Assembly: GCA_032358165.1 (NCBI GenBank)
Contig: JAALGY010000030.1
Coordinates: 248,001 to 312,000, forward strand
Source: Diplosphaera chodatii
Lineage: Eukaryota > Chlorophyta > Trebouxiophyceae > Prasiolales > Stichococcaceae
Reading direction: 5' to 3'
Length of the DNA stretch: 64,000 nt
Of the stretch, positions 48,023-59,198 are shown one piece after another. A model generated the notes under the pieces. That model worked only from the letters and a program-made list of their open reading frames with translations, did not search any database and was not told the origin of the DNA. A program made the position numbers and the translations under genes. Every line of letters starts with the position of its first letter. The stretch's first letter is position 1.

Positions 48023-49203
48023 TCACAGGATGTGCAGATGGGCCAGACTTCGAGCCGTCACCATCACGCGCTGACGCACCTGCGCTGAATCATCCTTGGT
48101 CGGTATGCCACCGTTCGACAACACTGGAGTCGGACGCTGTCAAGCAGGCGGTCGACCGTAATATGCCAGCCGGATGCGGTGCGCACCATTGGCAGTAGCA
48201 GATTGGCGAGCATGGCGAAGCGGAACAGCAGGCGTGCCAGGCGTGCCGACGCCTACGCAAGCGACTCCACAGGAAGCTACGCTGTGCATTTCACACATGT
48301 TTACACTGCAACTGCATACCATGTGCAGCACATGTTGTGCGGCAATCTGCATCTCATAGCTGACTGACCTCGCGGAAGGCGACAAAAGAGGGTTCCCCAG
48401 CCAGCTGGCGTCCATGGTCTCGCTGCTGGCGTGCAATGACTTCCTGCTTGACGATGCAGCATCGATTGACTGCAGGAGCTTTTGGCAAGCATGCTTGCAG
48501 CACCGTGGCAGCTGCGTAGCATATGTACCAACAAATGCTGATTTTCACCTGCCGGGATAGCACCGCATTGACAATCAGCCAGATAACCCTCTGTGCACGC
48601 AAAGCAGTCTTAGTGTGCAACTATCACGCCCAGCCTGCAGTTGCCAGTCTGTACTCACTGTATCCTGCTCAACGGTCACACTAAGCTTGGCATTGATGAA
48701 CAAACCATCAGAGTAATGTACAGCTGCAATGTACCAGTGCCACGAAGAGGCACCCGGTGTTGACAAACAGTGCCGAGAAGGCTGGCACCGACACAGATGC
48801 CACCCCCAGCAGGGACCACATCCAGCCATCAGTCGCCACGCCCAGCAGAGGCATCTGCTGGCACACATCGAGGTAGAAAGCTAGCCCTGCAGTGCAGAGA
48901 GACGTGTGCGTGTTGAGTGGAAGGGTGCAGGGCGTTTGCGCAGCTAGCAGAGCGTTTCTGGTCAAGGTTTCACTATATCAGCAGTCAAGCAAGAATGTAA
49001 GTTTGTAAGACATGCGCACCAAGGCTGGCACACAACAGCGAATTGAACACTTGGCCGCCAGAGCGCAGCAAAGCCAGCGCAGACGATACGCTGGTGGTCG
49101 GCCGGAGACACGAGCGGCACAATTGGTATGCAGACTGAAAGCTGAGCAGCTGCCTGACAGGCAGTTTTGCCGCCAACAGCACTGCATCCAGCAGATCGCC
49201 CAT
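48023..49203 (-). CDS. Array copy B: small membrane protein, unknown family
   Basis: Exons: 49203-49020 (184 nt), 48886-48735 (152), 48590-48549 (42), 48443-48369 (75), a penultimate exon near 48170-48120 that I could not delimit, and 48079-48023. Exon 1 contains AKLPVRQLLSFQSAYQLCRS, closely similar to copy C. The 152-nt exon has VATDGWMWSLLGVASVSVPA and FVNTGCLFVAL. The 42-nt exon is RVIWLIVNAVLSRQ. The 75-nt exon has EVIARQQRDHGRQLAGEP, matching copies C and E. The terminal exon is VRQRVMVTARSLAHLHIL. Function unknown. The exon lengths equal those of copy A exactly, which supports a functional gene. Confidence 0.68.
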
Positions 49204-49917
49204 GCTGCTGGTCGCACGGCTGCTTCACGTCTGCCAGACTTCAGGCCAAAGCGTGTGCCTCTTTTAACGGATACACCATGTCACGCTGACCCGTGTTACA
49301 TGACAAGCAGGAGCCTTAAGGACGCTCAGCATCCTGATGCCGCCATGTCAATATGCAGCGGGGATGCCTGGCACTGTTTACTGGGCTCTGCACAAACCTG
49401 CTGTATGTGACGAAGCCACAGCGTTTGCTGCAAGTGTGCACGCACGGCATTGCTGGGACTGCGAGCACGTGCAGGCAGCAGGAAACCCTAGACAGGCAGC
49501 GATGCAGCAGGAAGCACTACAGCGTTTGGTTCAGATGCCAACCATCGATCTGTGGTGTTCGTTGCTTTCACAAGAGAGACCTCGGCTGCAACGCTGCAGG
49601 CCTATCTACATGTGAAGCTGTACATGCATACATACCGTATTACCATTGGTATGTGCACTTGTCTATACTCCTTTCCTTTCACCCCTACTGATCTGCCTGT
49701 ACACTCTGCTGCGGTGACGCCAAATCCTGCCACACGAACATGCATGCACAAAGCTAAACCTGAACATCGCGGTGAATCCGAAAGCTGCTGCCCTGTGCAT
49801 ACATCACCACCAGGAAGCCCTAGTGCTCAGTGCGCTGAGCACCCCGAAAGGGGGTGCAGGGCTTTCTTGTAGCACGTCATGATTTTGTGACACACCATGT
49901 CGCACGTCAACCCACAA
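49204..49917. other. Spacer between array copies B and C
   Basis: About 710 nt with no family exon, RNA gene or repeat that I can recognise. Confidence 0.45.
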
Positions 49918-51252
49918 TCACACGGCCGGTCCACGCAGCTTGACGAGGGTTGGCGGCGTCGGTAGATTCGGCCCAAACCGCTGCCACTGCAGTGGCTTTG
50001 AGACCGCCGTCATAGATCGCAGCAGGAAGAAAGGTCCATTAACTTCTTTAGATGTCAAGCAGGCATAATATAGTTGGCAATGTGGCCGTCATGTGCTGCT
50101 CACCGTTGGCCGAAACACTCGTGCAAAGTTGGCAGCTTCAAACATCATGCGCATGAATGACTGTGCAAGAAAAATTCCGCACTGGTTTCAACGACATCAG
50201 CCTATCCTAAACATCTCAGTGGATGTAGTAGGGCGCTGTGTGCATTGCACGCTGCATAACTCTCAACAGGGCCGCCACACCTCGAGGATGCCGCCATCGT
50301 CCTCCGGGGCCCTGGGAAATTGCTGCCCACCCTGGGTCCCATTCGGCACTTGATCCCTACGGTCCTGCTGCTGGCGCGCAGTGTGCTCCTGACGGGAGGA
50401 TCACAACCGCAAACGGGTGAGGGGCCTGCCAGCAGAGTCAGTCCGCCTGCATAGTATCACACCTGCAGAGAGTAGCACACAGCGAGAGCTACCAATGAGT
50501 GCTGAGTCACCTCTCCCATTGTGGCCAGGTCCTCGATGGTATATAGCCAGCTCTGCGCAGTCAGCACACGTTCAGTGAGCAGTGCCTGCCTGTCGCTTTT
50601 GGTGTGTGTGCATACACGCAGCGCACACAGCTTTACAGGTGCTCGACAGCAGCAATGTGAATGTGATCTGCATGGCGTGCGCTGCAGGCTGCAGAAGTGC
50701 ACGCATCACAAGTGTGCCAGATGTGCTTGCTGACCATCATTTTGTGTCCGCAAGCAGGCGTAACAGATGTTGTCAGGTCACATGTCGCTGTGGCGCACCT
50801 GCCCCACTAACAGGCACCAGAAGTCGATGTACAATGCTGATATGGCAGGCACCACCGTGCAGGCCACACCCAGCAGGATCCACTTCCAGTCATCGGTTGC
50901 CGCGCCCAGCAAAGCTCTTCGGCGGCGGAAACCGCGGAACCATGACAGCCCTGCCGTGTCACCACTCCAGAGATTTTCATCAAATGGCAGCATGCACGGC
51001 CAACGTGCACCGGAGCTCGCTGTGGACCTTGAGTGTTTCAGCAAGCCACCAACGTCTGTAAGCTTGCTCACCAAGCAAGGCGCCCAGCAGCATATACAGG
51101 AATTCACGAGCAATCAGCAAACCCAGCGGAGGTGGCACGCTGGCCTGCGACCGTACACATGAGCGACACAGGTGGGCTGGTGCTTGCCAGCTGAGCAGCT
51201 GACTCACGGGCAGCCGAAACACCATCAGCACTAACACGTGTGACAGGGGCAT
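49918..51252 (-). CDS. Array copy C: small membrane protein, unknown family
   Basis: Exons: 51252-51072 (181 nt), 50950-50799 (152), 50552-50511 (42), 50388-50281 (108), possibly one more, and 49986-49918 (69). Exon 1 has FRLPVSQLLSWQAPAHLCRS, paralogous to copy B. The 152-nt exon carries the clearest membrane helix, WKWILLGVACTVVPAISALY, followed by IDFWCLLVGQ. The 42-nt exon is SWLYTIEDLATMGE. The 108-nt exon starts EHTARQQQDRRDQVPNG and is longer than the 75 nt of the others. The last exon is Pro-rich (LPTPPTLVKLRGPAV). Function unknown. Confidence 0.68.
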
Positions 51253-52140
51253 ATTGCCTACGCTCCTGACTGCACACGGCAGATCTACTGTCAGATCAGG
51301 GCAAGACCACCCGCTCTTGCAACTTGCTAGATGATTCCACGCACGCTCATCAGCTTCGAGCTCTGACGTATATACAAGTCCGAGGTGGCCTTATGTATGA
51401 TGTGCAGGAACCTGATGGATACCACCACGTGCATATACAGCGGGGACTGGCAGCCTTCACATGGCAGCTGCACTTATGATGAACGAAGCCACATGATGTT
51501 CTCCTGGAATAAGTCGCAATGCAGGAACTGGGACGACTCTGGTGAGCAATGTCATCCCGGCTCTAGTAAACCCTACCCAAGCAGACATGCTGCATGGCCA
51601 CCCCGAAGCAAGCTGCAAAACATGCTTCCAGTCCCACAACGAATCAACCTTCACACGTAGGTAATACACGCACGACTCTGTTGCATCCGTTACAGCCTGA
51701 CCCACACACTGCGCCGCCCTGCCAAAAATGCTACACTGCACCCGGCCATCGATACATATCGCCTTACATACACTTTGATCTGGTCACTGTTCTCTGAGCA
51801 CGTCATGCGTCCACAAATGACTTAAGTTCAACACCTGGCTGCATCGCGTGCGAGCTGCTGGAATCAAGGTGTACGCAGCTACACTACTCTAGCAAAGAGT
51901 TGACGAACCACAAACATGCCAGATGACTGCTGTGCGCATGGTGCTCTCGCTGCTAGCGATAGATACACCAGGTGCGTGCCACCTGCATGCTCATACCTTG
52001 CGCAGCTTTGCCAGGGTAGGCGGCGTCAGCAGACTTGGTACATGCTGCTGCACCTGCAGTGAGTCACACCGCACGTTATTACTGCAAATGCCACCAAGCA
52101 GTGTGCGTGCCAAGCAGGCAGCAGCGGAAGCGGCCGCCTA
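51253..52140. other. Spacer between array copies C and D
   Basis: About 890 nt. Copy D lacks recognisable downstream exons, and remnants of them could lie here, but I could not align any with confidence. Confidence 0.4.
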
Positions 52141-52992
52141 TCATGTGAAGTCACACACCAGTGGCTGCAGCAGGCGCCCAAACTCGCCGAGGACGATCTG
52201 GAGCTGCAGCAGCGCAGTTAGCAGATGCGGCAGAGCCTCCGGGAGGTGCACCAGCGCATTTGGACGACGCCGGGCGAAATTCCAGTACCTCACCCAGCTG
52301 ATGATGAGCATTGTCCACACCTGCTCAAGAAATACACGCTTGTCAATCCGTGGAAAAATTGATTTGTTCAGAAAATGAACACTGGACCCCAGACACCACT
52401 TGGAGCTGTGAAGAGCTCACCAGGAGGCTACACCTCTGGTTCATGCTGACATGTGATGTAACACATTGGCAGTCCAAGGGTATATGGTGCCTGAAGCGGC
52501 TCAACTTTGCAGCATACCAGCGGCGGCATGATGCATTCGCTGTTGATGAAGATTGCCAATGTGATGGGCACCACCACACACGCCACGAACAGCAATGCGC
52601 TGACCCAAAGGTCGTTTGGCATGCCCAGCAAATCCCATCTGGGGTCGGGATGGTGGCGACACGATTCCCACATAGTCAGCCCTGTTGCACACTGAACAGA
52701 CAGCAGGTGAAGAGATCACACATGGCTGTGCGGCCAGAATGCACGCATGTACAACGGCTCTGATGGCTGTCTGCGTGACAATGACCATCACATTCTCACC
52801 AAGGATGCCGATGTAGGGCAGTGTCCTATCGCCAGACTGCAGCTTGGTGAGCACAGCTGACATGCCGCCATCATCTTGTCTCCGGCACATGGCAGTCATG
52901 AAGCTCATGGCCTCCACGACCTCTTGGAACCGCAGGGTGAACAACAGCCGCCCCAACACCAATACCAGCACAACCATGACCAGCACGACCAT
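52141..52992 (-). CDS. Array copy D: diverged small membrane protein
   Basis: Exon 1 is 52992-52800 (193 nt, ending GILG in the shared phase) with a strongly hydrophobic start MVVLVMVVLVLVLGRLLF. Exon 2 is 52681-52518 (164 nt, four residues longer than the other copies) with LLGMPNDLWVSALLFVACVV and IFINSECIMPPL. The next exon begins after an AG near 52320 with VWTMLIISWVRYWNFARRR and stays open to a stop at 52141, giving a Leu-rich tail (LPHLLTALLQLQIVLGEFG). The later exons found in A, B, C and E are not seen. It may be a truncated but expressed copy. The ATG at 52992 was chosen as the first true ATG in frame. Confidence 0.55.
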
Positions 52993-54001
52993 GCTCCTGG
53001 TCACTGTGGCCACATCACGTCAGCATCGCCGTCAGATGGCACGCAGCTGCGCGTCTTTTACTGGCCAACAGGACAAGTGCCCATGCGTGCTCATGCGGTT
53101 CTACGGCAGGTATCGATCATCACCTGGGTACAGATGCAGCCGGGCTGGTGTGAGATCAGGGCAGCTTGCAGGGCTACAGCAGGTAGTACCTGCTGTCACA
53201 AGCAGTGTGGCAAGCAGTGTACAGCCGCTCTACGTGCTTGCTGTCAAGCACACTACTACGTACCCTCGTCGCCACAGATCAGGACATGACGTGTGCGAGT
53301 TACTGTATTTTTAGAGATGGACTGCTGCAAGCAAGGCACGTACGCCAGAATCATACCACTCACCCAAGCAACGGGTTCTGGATCCGCCGTGTGAATATGC
53401 AGCGGGAGTTGGCAGGTCTTCATCTGTGTGATGCGAGTGTGTGTTCACCAGGACACCTAGTGTGAAAGTGTCGGGCAATTGACCCCTCAAACTGTACATG
53501 TGAGCACGTGCGGTTGTGGGAAACCCTACACAGCAAGTGTGCTGCAGGATGTGGGAAGATGTGCGTTCAGCATGCATGTCGGCGACGCCGCATGCCCAGC
53601 AGTAACACAGCTGGCTGTCAGTGGGCACTGGTGACACCCACTGCATCAGAATGTCAAGTGGTACGCTGACAGGCTGCCCGGCCATGGTGGCTTTGACGTC
53701 GTCCTACCTGCTGACACTACATGCATAAATACCGCAGCACGAGACGGTTGCATGGTAAATGCCCTGCAAAGCTGCACGTACATTTCGACCCTGTCTGCAT
53801 GCACTGGCCCTACATCCATATATGCTGTGAATGACACAAGCACTTTGCTACCTCATCATACACAGAAAGATTGCATACGCAGATACAGCATGCAGCCAAA
53901 AAAAATCCCCTAAAACACGAATGCGCAGACTGACATGGGCACCACACAAATCAGGGCGCAAGGTGGATTATTAGCACCCGCAGGTGAGCCTGATAGGCCA
54001 C
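52993..54001. other. Spacer between array copies D and E
   Basis: About 1 kb, relatively AT-rich. No family exon, RNA gene or known repeat recognised. Confidence 0.45.
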
Positions 54002-55105
54002 TCAAAAGACGTGCAGCTTGGCCGCCACAGCCGATGGCCTGAGCAGCCATGGTGGCAGGTCCTGTCGAACCTGCAGCGCGTCAAGATGCAATTGCTGCCA
54101 CTGCATTGCCTCACCCGAACGACCAGCTGTTCACAAGAAGAAGCAGCTGGACGGTGCTCAGCAGTAGTGACTCAAGCGCTTGCCCAGTTGCGAACCCAAG
54201 GACAGTGTGCACAGCAGCACCTGTTGAAGTTTAGCCCACAGGAAGGCGCATACTTCCCCTGGTCGCTGCAAAATGGGTTCTGCTGGCAGGCGCCGCCCAT
54301 AGAGCTGCATCTGCTTTGCAATTGTCTCCTGCTCAGTGCACCCATGGCAAACTGTAGGTGGAGCAACTGATGAGCAGGAATAGCATGCCAGGGTTGCTGC
54401 GGATGACACACATGATGATGCTGGGCTACCTGCCGGTATACTGCCACCCTCATGAATGCAATTATTCCATTCTGTGCAGTCAACACAAGCTCAGGATGCT
54501 CATCGGCAATGATGTGCTTCGCGTGCAATATATATGCAAGAGGCACCAAAAGGTTCGTCGTAGAAGTACTGAGTCAGCTGAAAACTGACGACTGTCTCAT
54601 CAGGAGGCAGTCACTGAGCCAGGAAGAAGGATCGTGGCAGCAGCATACCAGGATTGGCACTGAGCGGCACATGTCGTTGAAGTACAGCACGACTGTGAGA
54701 GGCACCACCGTGCATGCCACACCCAAGACGACTTTCGTCCGTCGGTCATGGCACGCCCAGAAAGTGGATCCGATCGTGCCACTCGTGGAACATGGCTACG
54801 CCTGCGACAGCAACAGCCAAATTCACTGTCAGATGGCCGGTCACACATGGTACAGGATGTTGCCACGGTACGTCAACGAAGAGAAGGACGAAGAGTGGTC
54901 ACAGCAGGTCACCAGTAGAAAACACCCAGCAGAGGACATAGTGTTTCAGCAATGAAGGCTGCGGAGCTGACGTCTCAGCATTGAGCTGCGGACTGACGGC
55001 ACACACACTGACCGCCGTCATTGTCATGTTTATGTTGGCAACAATCGCAAAGGGTGCCGAGATCAGCTGTGCGAGCGACAGCACCAGGCCCAGTATGCAG
55101 CCCAT
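54002..55105 (-). pseudogene. Array copy E: frameshifted membrane-protein paralogue
   Basis: Exons: 55105-54913 (193 nt), 54801-54649 (153), 54471-54430 (42), 54328-54254 (75), a poorly defined one near 54140-54090, and 54070-54002 (69). Exon 1 is hydrophobic (LGLVLSLAQLISAPFAIVAN). Exon 2 starts in frame as GVAMFHEWHDRIHFLGVP and then hits a stop, while the paralogous LGVACTVVPLTVVLYFND continues in another frame; its length, 153 nt, is one more than the 152 nt of copies A-C. The 42-nt exon is NGIIAFMRVAVYRQ. The 75-nt exon has ETIAKQMQLYGRRLPAEP. The last exon ends AVAAKLHVF. Everything else is intact, so this is either a young pseudogene or a one-base sequence error. Confidence 0.65.
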
Positions 55106-55822
55106 GCTCCTGTTGAGTGCAACCGCAGCACGTCAGCGTTGCTGGGAAGTTGCACTGCTCATCGGTGCCACCTGCCCTCACATCAGCGTGCTGATGCATC
55201 ATAACGTCAATCGAGATAGTGTATCGACTCGGCGGTCGACTTGGCGAACGCAAGCCAGTCGCACGCACCCTGGCAAGGAGTTGGCAGGCTGATTGCTTCA
55301 CAAGGCACCAGCGGCTGAGCTGACGAGCAAACTTACAACCATGCACCGCATCACACATAAAATCATGGGACACGCTGCTCTGATAACATGTGCTAGTGCA
55401 TCTGGCAAAGGTGTGTATGCAATGCATGAGCCTGAGAACGGCGAACTAGGATGCATCGAGACCAGGTCTTTGCAGCCTGATGGCCCGCACTTGCTGCACT
55501 CATGCAAAGCGATTCTGCGATTTCAAGGCATACTTTGCGTTGGCCTGCTGCCGACGTGGTGCAGGTACTGACCAGGCGCTTGCTGTGGCGTGCAAACCCA
55601 AAGCATGCATGGTGTCAAGGATCTACAGGCAGTAATTTGAAACAATCTGGTGAAGCAGGCCCCGCGCCCAACGCTCTCTCAAGCAATGTAGTTGAGGTCC
55701 AGGAATCGTTCTTCAAACCCCGCAGATTGGTATGCGATGGCCGCCTAGTATGATTGTACAGCAGTAAGCAACAGCGTCAGCGCAAGTGCAGAACTACCCT
55801 TGACAGCACAACAGTGGCAGCA
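55106..55822. promoter_or_regulatory. Divergent upstream region, array copy E (-) and POLD2 (+)
   Basis: About 720 nt between divergent starts, expected to carry the POLD2 promoter. No element was identified. A minus-strand open frame at 55745-56008 overlaps POLD2 exon 1 and is probably chance. Confidence 0.4.
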
Positions 55823-58816
55823 ATGGTCGGCATCCCGATGGATGTGGACAAGGCTGGGGATGGACAGGCGGCCGCCCTGATGACTGCACCACCTGCGAAC
55901 ATGGCAGCGCCGCAGCAGATCCAGCGCGCTACCGTGCAATTTGAAAACACGGTGCACTGGCAGCGGCATATGAGATGTGCAGGACCGTGGCATGATCATG
56001 AGTACCAAGGCTCCTCGTGCACATCAGCGACCAGAAGAGTATGCCTGCAGATGCTAGACATGGTAACGACTCGCGCGCTTCTCGTGGTCACAGGGGCAGC
56101 GCTTCAGGCTGAAGGAGAAGTCGTATGGCCAGTTCGCGCAGAGCTACTTCGTGCGGCTCACAGCAATGCGGCCAGCGCTGCTGGCGGTGGCCGCCAGGGA
56201 GTTTCCCAACACGCCAGGCAAGTGACCCGTGTCCATGCTCCGAGCGCTTCGACGGCACCCACCGCCATGCAGCCGCTTTTTGCGCAGCGACCAGCAAGCA
56301 GCCTGGCACACCATCAGAGCCCTGTGCGTGCATGCGCTGCTCTACGTTGGCCCTGCGCAGTGAGCCCGCGGAGCGCCATTGCATCAACTGAGCAGCATAC
56401 CCCACCCTGCAGTGGAGGGCGTGCTCAACCTGCCGGAGGGGCAGGAGTGCTGTGTGGTGGGCACCGTGTACAAGGAGATGAAGCTGAAGCCCAACATCCT
56501 GGACGAGTACGTCAAGGTAGCCCTGGTGTTGTAGACGGCTGCAGATGTCTCGGCTTTTCACAGCATGGAATGCAGTCGGCATCCTTTGGGGCGCAGGAGT
56601 GGCATGTTTTGCACCAGGGCAGGGCTGCCAGGTCAGAAGAGCTGTCTGACAGTGCGCCCGCAAACGGACTTGGGGGAACGCTGCGCAGGAGCGGGGGGTG
56701 GCGGGGGCGGTGGGCAGCGGCAAGCTGACGGCGGGCGACGACGTGCTCATCCTGGAGGACGAGAAGGCGCGCATGGTGCTGCGGGGGACGGAGGACATGG
56801 CCGGCGCCATCGTCACGGGTGCGTGCAGCGGCGTCCAGACAGTGTTTTCAGCACACCACACTGAGGAGCTGGCGCACCCGACCATGCACCTGCACAGAAG
56901 CTGGACCTGGACACCTCAGTACGGGCGTGCGCCGCAACAGTGTGAGCGCCTTGGGTGTGACCCCATATGTTGGCGATGCAGGCGTCGCCATCCTGGTCAA
57001 GGGGTCAGCTGCGCCGGGCGGTAACTTCATCGTGTCGGACTGGCGGCCGGCGGGGCTGCCTCCACAGCCGGCGCGGCCCATGCCAGGCAAGCAGCGCACG
57101 CGTACATCCTGCCAGTATGATGTGCAGGCCATCCACTTGCAATTCACTGTTATCTGCCAGTACCTGCACCAGCTGGCGACCATGTCCGTAGGCAGCGCAG
57201 GCGGCAACGGCAGCAGAAAGTATGTCGCACTGGTCAGCGGCCTGGGCGTGGGTGGCGTGTCCGGCGAGCCGCTGGCAGTGTCACTGCTGGTGGACTGGCT
57301 TACAGGCCTGCTGGGAGGACCTGAGGACCAGGCACAAGCCGCACAGGTATCATCTTGTCTGAGCTTTGGTGCACACTTCATCATCAGGCTAGCCAAGCCT
57401 GCTCTTTTATGCTGTGAGGAAGGATATGCCCTGATCCAGGGCTGCCATCCATGCTGTGAGCAAGGGCTGGCCCACAAAGCCGGTCTGGACAAAGCACGAT
57501 GCAACACACCACAGGTGGCGCGGGTGGTGGTCGCGGGAGGGCTGATGCACCGGGCGGCGGGGGACGCGCTGGCGGCGCCCACCACCCACGCCTCCTTCCG
57601 CGCCGCCAACACCGTGCTGCAGCCCGTGCGGTGCGCGGTCCAGACTGCAGCTCCAAACTGGTGGCGCTCGGTGCTCCACAGCAGCGGCCTCATATCCCGG
57701 ACCGCGCTGAGCTGGCGATGAGCTGTGGGGCAGCGCTGAGCCTGTGCAACAGTGCTGCGGTCGTCGCCCCGGGCGCATCAGGAGATGCAGCGAGTCGTGC
57801 GCATGACCAAGTCCGCTGTGTGCAGGGAGATGGACATGACGCTGACGCAGCTGGCCGCCGGGCTGCCGGTTGACGTGATGCCGGGGGAGGGCGACCCAGC
57901 CTCGGCGGCGCTCCCGCAGCAGCCGCTGCACAGGTGCACACAGCGCCTGCTGTGCTGTGTAGGCGTGTTGAGCTGCAACCGAGCGACTGGTAGCTGAGTC
58001 AATATCAGCTGGCGTCAGGATCGATAGTTTTGGATCACCGACTCCATGCCCCTGTGCCCATCAGGTGCCTGTTCCCGGGCGCGTCGACCTTCAAGACGTT
58101 CAGCCCCGTGACCAACCCGCACGAGTTCAGCGTGGACGGCGTCACCTTCCTCGGGACCAGCGGCCAGAACGTGGACGACGTGTGGAAGTGCGTCATAAAG
58201 CGCGCCTGCCTGTGTGCGCACATCCAGTGGCAGCCCACCATGCGCATGATCACCCATGTCCAGAGCTGGATCGTCAAGACAGCACATGCAACGTGGTGAT
58301 CACGTTCTCAATCTGCCCTCCAGCTGCAACTTACATAGTGTGGCTGATTGATGATTACCCACGCCCCTTGCCACAGGTACTCCAACATCGAGGAGCGGCT
58401 GGACATCATGGAGGCGCTGCTGAGGTGGCGCCACCTGGCACCCACCGCGCCGGACACCCTGGCCGCCATCCCGCTGTCGGAGGCGGACCCCTTCATCCTG
58501 GCCGCCAGCCCAGCCGTGTTCTTCGTCGGCTGCCAGCCCTCGTACGGCACCCGCCTGGTAGAAGGTGACATGCTTGTCTGGCATGGAGTGCTTACATGCT
58601 GCCAAACTGCGCACTTTCTATGATTATCGTCACTCCCTTGCATGATGCCGGCGTTCTGAGTGGCTGACTCATACATGTGCCTGCTCCACAGGGCCAGATG
58701 GGCAGAAGGTGCGGTTGATTGCGGTGCCGGAGTTCCGCAAGACAGGGGTCGCGCTGCTGGTGGATCTGGAGACCCTGGAGCCGCAGCCGCTGCACTTTGA
58801 TGCCTGCTTGTCATGA
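55823..58816 (+). CDS. POLD2: DNA polymerase delta subunit 2 (POLD2 / p50)
   Basis: Regulatory B-subunit of Pol delta, which is also an accessory subunit of Pol zeta in yeast and human. Eleven exons in phase: 55823-55951, 56094-56217, 56413-56516, 56689-56818, 56982-57086, 57201-57346, 57515-57625, 57782-57933, 58065-58187, 58377-58564, 58692-58816, for 478 residues, close to the family length. Matches: [47 protein letters not shown] (OB-fold side), [100 protein letters not shown] and [19 protein letters not shown]. These are the calcineurin-like but inactive phosphatase fold hallmarks of B-subunits. Introns 56218-56412 and 57087-57200 use GC donors. The start could instead be the Met at 55838. 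The donor at 57625 is weak and fixed only by phase. Confidence 0.94.
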
Positions 58817-59198
58817 GCATGTTGCCACCGCCAAGCACAGCATTGCAACAGTTGTTTGCTGGGACTGTGTACGTTGTTCGTTGGGTAGTCACCATAGACT
58901 AACGTCCTAGAAGAGCAGTTGAGGCAGTTGCAGATGGTGTGCATCTGCTGGGATGTTCGGCCGAAAAACTCTTGACACTGCGTGCGAAAACAGCAAAGTA
59001 ACTAACTTCGGCGAAGACTGTTGCTACTTTCCTACGATACACCGACCTGACATGCCTGCACACTGAGCTGTCATCAGACAATTTGTCGGGCAGCTTTGTC
59101 TCTGTTCAGCAGCTGCTGGTGCAGCCGCTTAAATAGGGCATACTGATTGGCATAGGCCCTTCCAACACCATTGTGCACTCTCATGGCTGTGCGCTCCC
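58817..59198. other. Convergent intergenic region, POLD2 / glycosyltransferase
   Basis: 382 nt, AT-richer than neighbours, consistent with two 3' untranslated regions. Nothing else recognised. Confidence 0.5.

Larger units (their letters stand above)
45957..55105 (-). repeat. Head-to-tail array of five paralogous membrane-protein genes
   Basis: Copies A-E have start codons at 47225, 49203, 51252, 52992 and 55105, so units are about 1.7-2.1 kb apart, all on the minus strand. Each begins with an exon whose length is 1 modulo 3 (232, 184, 181, 193, 193), followed by a membrane-helix exon of 152, 152, 152, 164 and 153 nt. A, B, C and E then have a 42-nt exon, and a 75-nt exon (108 nt in C); those four end in a small terminal exon with a shared V/W-R/Q start and a K/H-L-basic tail. 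Sequence identity is low, so the array is old rather than an assembly artefact. Confidence 0.85.

Noticed and set aside
45957..55105. Idea that the array genes are bestrophins related to the one at 24193-27166
   Set aside because: None has the R-W-W-E-A-R or I-x-I-E-x-P-F signatures, and exon structures differ.
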